A DNA stretch of 10,699 nucleotides. Origin: JBBPYA01 sp038200385 (GTDB taxonomy: Bacteria > Actinomycetota > Actinomycetes > Mycobacteriales > Geodermatophilaceae). Where the stretch lies: contig JBBPYA010000215.1 in NCBI GenBank assembly GCA_038200385.1, positions 1 to 10,699 on the forward strand. Reading direction: 5' to 3'. The translations under genes were made by a program, and so were the position numbers. Below, in pieces: positions 7,198-10,699 of this stretch (position 1 is its first letter; each line of letters begins with the position of its first letter). The notes beneath the pieces are model-generated. The model saw nothing but the letters and a program-made list of their open reading frames with translations, made no database searches and had not been told where the DNA came from.

Positions 7198-7824
7198 GGG
7201 CGCGGGTCCGACCGACCACAGATCAGTGATCGGTACGCCGTGCCGGGCCAGCAGCCGGCGCAGCACCGGCAGGGACAGCCCGACCACGGTGCCGTGGTCC
7301 CCGTCCAGCGCCTCCACGAACGGGCCACCGAGCCCGTCGATGGTGAATGCGCCCGCGACCCGCAGCGGCTCGCCCGAGTCCAGGTAGGCGCGCAGCTCGT
7401 GCTCGGTGGGTCGTCCGAAGTGGACGGTGGTCGAGGAGACCTCGGTCTCGCGCCGCCCGGTACCCGTGGACAGCAGGCAGTGCCCGGTCCGCAGCACCGC
7501 GCTGCGCCCGGCCATCCGCGCCCACCGGGCGTGCGCCTCGGCGGGGTCCGCCGGTCTGCCGAGGGCCTCCCCGTCGACGTCGAGGACGGAGTCGCAGCCG
7601 AGGACGAGCGCGTCATTTCCGGCCAGGCCGGCGGCCACGGACTCGGCCTTGGCCACGGCCAGCCGCTCGGTCAGCGTCCCCGGATCCGGCGCGTCGATCG
7701 CGGCCTCGTCGACGCCGCTGACGACGACCTCGGGCCGGATGCCGGCGTTGCGCAGCAGCACCAGGCGGGCCGGCGAGGCGCTGGCGAGGACGAACCGTCT
7801 GGGCGCAGCGACGCCCGGACTCAC
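7195..7824 (-). CDS. maf: Maf family nucleoside triphosphate pyrophosphatase
   Basis: A GTG start overlapping the accE stop (GTGA) gives 209 residues. The opening motif is LASASPAR (13-20), the nucleotide-binding signature of the Maf/HAM1-like fold. GCDSVL (76-81) carries the catalytic Asp78. GRP (89-91) stands where the usual GKP lies. AGAFTIDGLGG (157-167) followed by LDGDHGTVVGLSLP (173-186) is the conserved C-terminal block. Characterised Maf proteins hydrolyse dTTP, UTP or modified nucleotides to monophosphates, and some block septum formation when overproduced. Here it is a cytosolic house-cleaning enzyme. Its place inside a carboxylase operon is a known actinobacterial arrangement with no obvious biochemical link. 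The start codon is the only one that keeps the LASASPAR strand; no other Shine-Dalgarno is seen and translation is probably coupled to accE. Confidence 0.93.
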   Translation of the reverse strand: MSPGVAAPRRFVLASASPARLVLLRNAGIRPEVVVSGVDEAAIDAPDPGTLTERLAVAKAESVAAGLAGNDALVLGCDSVLDVDGEALGRPADPAEAHARWARMAGRSAVLRTGHCLLSTGTGRRETEVSSTTVHFGRPTEHELRAYLDSGEPLRVAGAFTIDGLGGPFVEALDGDHGTVVGLSLPVLRRLLARHGVPITDLWSVGPAP

Positions 7825-8039
7825 CTGCGGGCCGAGTTGCGCCAGCTACCCGGCCCCGGACGCAGCGGCGCCCGCAGCCGGCCGGCGTGATCGGCCCAAC
7901 CCGGTCGGGGGCGGCGTTCGGCCGGGGGCTCGGTCCGGGTCAGCACCACCGCGAGCAGGGCGGCGAGCTCTGCCGGGTCCGGGTTGCCGCGCACGACGCG
8001 CAGCACCGGCCGCCGCTCGAGCGCCGGCTGGTCGGTCAC
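7821..8039 (-). CDS. accE: Acyl-CoA carboxylase epsilon subunit
   Basis: This 72-residue protein starts at a GTG overlapping the accD5 stop by four bases and ends overlapping the maf start by four bases. The N-terminal block PVLRVVRGNPDPAELAALLAVV (11-32) and the C-terminal PGPGSWRNSAR (61-71) are the two conserved parts of the Acc-epsilon family (PF13822). The middle is Pro/Arg-rich and probably disordered. In Streptomyces and Mycobacterium such subunits bind the alpha and beta subunits and raise carboxylase activity. The protein has the short Streptomyces-like size, without the long N-terminal extension I recall for M. tuberculosis AccE5. Its tight coupling on both sides suggests fixed stoichiometry with AccD5. 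Confidence 0.9.
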   Translation of the reverse strand: MTDQPALERRPVLRVVRGNPDPAELAALLAVVLTRTEPPAERRPRPGWADHAGRLRAPLRPGPGSWRNSARR

Positions 8040-9664
8040 AGGGGGATGTTCCCGTGCTTCTTCGGCGGCAGCGACTCCCGCTTGTTGCGCAGCAGCCGCA
8101 GCGCCCGCACGACGTAGGAACGGGTGTAGGACGGGGGGATCACCGAGTCCACGTAGCCCCGTTCGGCGGCGACGTACGGGTTGGCCAGGGTGTCCTCGTA
8201 CTCGCTGACGTACCGCGCCCGCTCGGCGTCCGGGTCCTCGGCGTCGGCCAACTCGGTGCGGTACAGGATGTTGACCGCGCCCTGGGCACCCATCACCGCG
8301 ATCTGCGCCGTCGGCCAGGCCAGGTTGATGTCGGCGCCGAGGTGCTTGGAGCCCATGACGTCGTACGCGCCGCCGTAGGCCTTGCGGGTGATGACGGTGA
8401 CCTTCGGGACGGTGGCCTCGGCGTAGGCGTAGATCAGCTTGGCGCCGCGGCGGATGATCCCGTCCCATTCCTGGTCGGTGCCGGGCAGGAATCCCGGGAC
8501 GTCGACGAAGGTCAGCACCGGCACGTTGAACGCGTCGCAGGTCCGGACGAAGCGCGCGGCCTTTTCCGAGGCGTCGATGTTGAGGACGCCGGCCAGGTAG
8601 GACGGCTGGTTGGCTACGACCCCGACGCTGCGGCCCTCGATCCGGCCGAACCCGCACAGGATGTTCGGGGCGAACAGCTCGTGGACCTCGAGGAAGTCGC
8701 CCTCGTCGAGGATGTGCGAGATCACCTCGTGCATGTCGTAGGGCGTGTTCGCCGAGTCGGGGACGAAGGTGTCCAGCTCGCGGTCGGCGTCGGTGACCCC
8801 GTCCGGGATGGACACGTCGAGGGTGACGTCGAAGGCCGGGGTCTCGTCCAGGTTGTTGCTCGGCAGGAACGACAGCAGCGCCTTGACGTAGTCGATGGCG
8901 TCCTGCTCGTCGGCGGCCATGTGGTGGGCGACGCCGGACTTGGTGTTGTGCGTGCGGGCGCCGCCGAGGTCCTCCATCGGGACGTCCTCACCGGTGACCG
9001 TCTTGATCACATCCGGCCCGGTGATGAACATGTGCGAGGTCTTGTCGACCATGACGGTGAAGTCGGTGATGGCGGGGGAGTAGACCGCGCCCCCCGCGCA
9101 CGGGCCCATGATCAGCGAGATCTGCGGGATCACGCCGGAGGCCTGCACGTTGCGGTAGAAGATCTCGCCGTACAGGCCGAGGGAGACCACCCCCTCCTGG
9201 ATCCGCGCGCCCCCCGAGTCGTTGATCCCGACCAGCGGGCAGCCGTTGGTCATCGCCAGGTCCATGACCTTGACGATCTTCTCGCCGAAGACCTCACCGA
9301 GGGAGCCGCCGAAGACGGTGAAGTCCTGGGCGAAGACGCACACCGGGCGCCCGTCGACGGTGCCGTATCCGGTCACGACGCCGTCGCCGTACGGCCTGGT
9401 GTCCTGCTGGCCGAAGTTCGTGCTGCGGTGCCGCGCCAGCTCGTCCATCTCGATGAACGAGCCGGAGTCGAGCAGCATGTCGATCCGCTCGCGGGCGGTC
9501 ATCTTGCCGCGCTTGTGCTGCTTGTCCACCGCGCGGGCCGAGCCGGCGTGCACCGCGTCGTCGTTGCGGTGGATCAGGTCGGCCAGCCGGCCAGCGGTGG
9601 TGCGGACGTCGGGCTCGGTGTCGCTGGGCAGGTCCACGCTGTCAGTGTCCGGCTGCGCTGTCAC
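8036..9664 (-). CDS. accD5: Acyl-CoA (propionyl-CoA) carboxylase beta subunit, carboxyltransferase
   Basis: A GTG at 9664 gives 542 residues, close to M. tuberculosis AccD5 and Streptomyces PccB. The N-terminal half has KMTARERIDMLLD (54-66) and FGGSLGEVFGEKI (118-130). The first oxyanion loop is MGPCAGGAVYSPA (186-198). The second half has VDVPGFLPGTDQEW (387-400), ITRKAYGGAYDVMGSK (425-440) and the closing PPKKHGNIPL (533-542) typical of this group. It transfers CO2 from carboxybiotin on AccA3 to an acyl-CoA, giving methylmalonyl-CoA from propionyl-CoA. Asp435 in GGAYDVMGSK appears to be the residue equivalent to Asp422 of Streptomyces PccB, which from memory favours propionyl- over acetyl-CoA. 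It heads the operon accD5-accE-maf-accA3 and is divergent from birA. No Shine-Dalgarno precedes the GTG; a TAGGCT box 8 bases upstream points to a leaderless or near-leaderless mRNA. The open frame extends further upstream, but that part is antisense to birA. Confidence 0.95.
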   Translation of the reverse strand: MTAQPDTDSVDLPSDTEPDVRTTAGRLADLIHRNDDAVHAGSARAVDKQHKRGKMTARERIDMLLDSGSFIEMDELARHRSTNFGQQDTRPYGDGVVTGYGTVDGRPVCVFAQDFTVFGGSLGEVFGEKIVKVMDLAMTNGCPLVGINDSGGARIQEGVVSLGLYGEIFYRNVQASGVIPQISLIMGPCAGGAVYSPAITDFTVMVDKTSHMFITGPDVIKTVTGEDVPMEDLGGARTHNTKSGVAHHMAADEQDAIDYVKALLSFLPSNNLDETPAFDVTLDVSIPDGVTDADRELDTFVPDSANTPYDMHEVISHILDEGDFLEVHELFAPNILCGFGRIEGRSVGVVANQPSYLAGVLNIDASEKAARFVRTCDAFNVPVLTFVDVPGFLPGTDQEWDGIIRRGAKLIYAYAEATVPKVTVITRKAYGGAYDVMGSKHLGADINLAWPTAQIAVMGAQGAVNILYRTELADAEDPDAERARYVSEYEDTLANPYVAAERGYVDSVIPPSYTRSYVVRALRLLRNKRESLPPKKHGNIPL

Positions 9665-9671
9665 GGCTGCG

Positions 9672-9678
9672 TAGCCTA
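9672..9678. promoter_or_regulatory. Shared bidirectional -10 box (TAGCCTA) between birA and accD5
   Basis: The 19 bases between the two GTG codons (9665-9683) contain TAGCCTA. On the plus strand TAGCCT (9672-9677) lies 6 bases before the birA GTG. On the minus strand TAGGCT (9673-9678) lies 8 bases before the accD5 GTG. Both fit TANNNT at the distance expected for leaderless transcripts, and neither gene has a Shine-Dalgarno or room for one. No -35 hexamer stands out on either side. The role as a promoter is inferred from sequence symmetry and spacing. Confidence 0.6.
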
Positions 9679-9683
9679 GCCAG

Positions 9684-10520
9684 GTGTACGGCGACCTCGG
9701 CCGCCCGCCGCTGCGGGCCGGCGCCCTGTCCCGGGCCCTGGTGTACGACGGGTCGCTGTGGACCGACGTCCGGGTCGTGCGCGTGACCGGCTCGACCAAC
9801 GCCGACCTGGTTGCCGCCGCCCGGGGCGGGGCCGCCGAGGGCCGGGTGCTCGTCGCCGAGCACCAGCAGGCCGGGCGCGGACGGCTCGACCGCGGCTGGG
9901 TCTCGCCGCCACAGTCCGGCCTGACGTTCTCGGTCCTCCTGCGACCTCCCCCGGACATCGCGCCGCCCGCCCGGGGCTGGCTGCCGCTGCTCGTCGGCGT
10001 CTGCGTGGCCGGCGCGGTCGGCGAGCTCGGGGAGATCCCGGCCCGGCTCAAGTGGCCCAACGACCTGCTGGTGGGGCCGCCCGGCGAAGGCGGCAAAGCG
10101 GCCGGGATCCTGGCCGAGGTGTCCGACGGTGCCGTCGTCGTCGGGGTCGGCCTCAACGTGTCCACCCGGCGCGACGAGCTGCCCGACCCCCGCGCCACCT
10201 CACTGGTGCTGGCCGGCTCGGCGTGCACCGACCGGGACCCGCTGCTGCGGGGGATCCTGCGCCGGCTGGCCGAGGACTACCGTTGCTGGGTCGCCGTCGC
10301 TGGGGACGCCGCGGGATGCGGCCTGCTCCCGGCGTACACCGAGCGCTGCGACACCCTCGGTCGCGACGTCGCGGTCCGGCTGCCGACCGGGACGACGCTG
10401 CGTGGCCGGGCTGAGGGGATCGACGGCTGGGGTCGGCTGCTCGTGCGCGCGGACGGCGAGCTGCACACCCTCGCCGCCGGGGACGTGACGCACCTGCGCA
10501 CCCCGCAGGAGTACTTGTAG
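9684..10520 (+). CDS. birA: Biotin--[acetyl-CoA carboxylase] ligase (biotin protein ligase, no DNA-binding domain)
   Basis: A GTG at 9684 gives 278 residues ending at TAG. The catalytic domain shows VTGSTNADL (34-42), the biotinyl-AMP loop AGRGRLDRGW (63-72), LKWPNDLLV (122-130), GGKAAGILAE (136-145) with the key Lys138, and GVGLNV (154-159). A small SH3-like C-terminal domain spans about 228-272 and ends in AAGDVTHLR. The protein starts directly with the catalytic domain after about 30 residues and lacks the winged-helix of E. coli BirA. It therefore cannot act as the classical biotin repressor. It activates biotin with ATP and attaches it to carrier lysines, most directly Lys549 of AccA3 encoded in the divergent operon. 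It is cytosolic. The downstream gene begins 52 bases later behind its own promoter-like sequence. Confidence 0.94.
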   Translation: MYGDLGRPPLRAGALSRALVYDGSLWTDVRVVRVTGSTNADLVAAARGGAAEGRVLVAEHQQAGRGRLDRGWVSPPQSGLTFSVLLRPPPDIAPPARGWLPLLVGVCVAGAVGELGEIPARLKWPNDLLVGPPGEGGKAAGILAEVSDGAVVVGVGLNVSTRRDELPDPRATSLVLAGSACTDRDPLLRGILRRLAEDYRCWVAVAGDAAGCGLLPAYTERCDTLGRDVAVRLPTGTTLRGRAEGIDGWGRLLVRADGELHTLAAGDVTHLRTPQEYL

Positions 10521-10543
10521 GCTAACCCGACCACCACTATGTT
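10515..10543 (+). promoter_or_regulatory. Sigma70-like promoter candidate upstream of the secreted protein gene
   Basis: TTGTAG (10515-10520) and TATGTT (10538-10543) are separated by exactly 17 bases. The -35 keeps TTG and the -10 keeps the TANNNT pattern. Transcription would start near 10550, leaving a leader of about 23 bases that contains a G-rich ribosome site at 10563-10569. The -35 overlaps the birA stop codon. A second TANNNT (TAGGCT, 10518-10523) also overlaps that stop and is an alternative. Confidence 0.5.
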
Positions 10544-10559
10544 CTGCAAGGTCGGGTAA
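10523..10559. repeat. Long inverted repeat overlapping the promoter (operator or terminator candidate)
   Basis: The arms TAACCCGACC (10523-10532) and GGTCGGGTAA (10550-10559) are inverted copies with one mismatch in ten; the inner eight bases are perfect. The spacer is 17 bases and contains the TATGTT -10. One arm lies in the -35/-10 spacer and the other at the predicted start of transcription, a layout typical of a repressor operator. Alternatively, in readthrough RNA from birA it would fold into a GC-rich hairpin without a U run. Confidence 0.6.
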
Positions 10560-10572
10560 CTCGGGGGGAATT

Positions 10573-10699
10573 ATGGCGACACGAGAACGCTATGTGTTGC
10601 GCGGCGCCGCCGCGATCTGCGCCCTGCTCCTGGGGACCGGCCTACTGGAGCCGGTCGGTGGCGCGGTGTCGCCCGCCGTCGCGGCTCCGTCGAACACCC
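10573..10699 (+). CDS. N-terminus of a secreted protein, function unknown (cut by window edge)
   Basis: An ATG at 10573 preceded by GGGGGGA (10563-10569) opens a frame of 42 codons running off the right edge. The residues have the form of a Sec signal peptide. A short N-region carries Arg4, Arg6 and Arg10, a hydrophobic core spans roughly 12-25 (AAAICALLLGTGLL), and an AVAA stretch at 35-38 offers a signal peptidase I site before PSNT. No lipobox cysteine follows; Cys16 is inside the hydrophobic core. The mature part is not visible, so no family can be given. It may have its own promoter at 10515-10543 and be controlled through the inverted repeat. Confidence 0.7.
   Translation, partial: MATRERYVLRGAAAICALLLGTGLLEPVGGAVSPAVAAPSNT

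Noticed and set aside
7406..9679. A 757-codon plus-strand frame across maf, accE and accD5
   Set aside because: It is antisense to three well-identified genes, and its composition (Val/Asp/His/Gly/Arg-rich) is that of a mirror frame.
9873..9902. BirA biotin loop reads GRGRLDR instead of GRGRRGR, a possible relaxed-specificity variant
   Set aside because: The critical first four residues are intact, and I recall GRGRLDR as common in actinobacterial ligases, so nothing unusual can be claimed.
10539..10559. Six-codon mini-ORF (ATG to TAA) between birA and the secreted protein gene
   Set aside because: It starts inside the predicted -10 box upstream of the expected transcription start and has no ribosome site, so it is unlikely to be translated.
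1..10699. Mobile elements, CRISPR, tRNA, riboswitches or a novel defence system
   Set aside because: I found no repeat arrays, transposase or recombinase motifs, tRNA-like cloverleaf, or unexplained gene cluster. Nearly all bases fall in recognised core genes with short gaps.

Overview
The base composition (very GC-rich), frequent GTG starts, TANNNT-type -10 boxes placed directly in front of start codons, and a divergent birA / accD5-accE-maf-accA3 locus all indicate a chromosomal stretch of an actinobacterium. The protein sequences look closest to the Pseudonocardiales/Mycobacteriales side, but the genus cannot be fixed from sequence alone. There are no insertion sequences, phage genes, tRNA or rRNA genes, CRISPR arrays or attachment sites. 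This is core, housekeeping-type DNA rather than an accessory island.

Left part (1-1286, minus strand): a gamma-glutamylcyclotransferase-like protein is followed after 18 bases by a lipoprotein esterase of the esterase D type, whose last few residues lie beyond the left edge. Divergent from these, and only 36 bases away, begins a plus-strand gene train (1323-5341): an LpdA-type flavoprotein (NAD(P)H:quinone reductase family), a fructosamine-kinase-like protein 6 bases later, a SAM-dependent methyltransferase that overlaps the kinase by 4 bases, and, after 132 non-coding bases, an alpha/beta hydrolase. The first three are almost certainly one operon. Together they could serve redox balance and repair of glycated molecules, but that is inference.

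Middle and right part (5405-9664, minus strand): reading from right to left, accD5 (carboxyltransferase beta), accE (small epsilon subunit), maf (nucleotide house-cleaning pyrophosphatase) and accA3 (biotin carboxylase plus biotin carrier). The first three overlap by 4 bases at each junction and accA3 follows after 32 bases. They encode a complete acyl-CoA carboxylase, most likely for propionyl-CoA, giving methylmalonyl-CoA. A GC-rich hairpin separates accA3 from the convergent alpha/beta hydrolase. Divergent from accD5, with only 19 bases between the two GTG codons, is birA, the ligase that would biotinylate Lys549 of AccA3. The 19 bases contain one symmetric TAGCCTA box that reads as a -10 element on both strands. 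Carboxylase and biotin ligase thus seem to be fired from one shared promoter core, probably as leaderless mRNAs.

Right end (10521-10699): a promoter-like TTGTAG-N17-TATGTT overlapped by a long inverted repeat, then the first 42 codons of a secreted protein of unknown function.

The most interesting items are the birA/accD5 bidirectional -10 box, the inverted repeat over the right-hand promoter, and the mixed active site of the LpdA homologue (both redox cysteines kept, His-Glu dyad lost). I found no convincing new multi-gene system.
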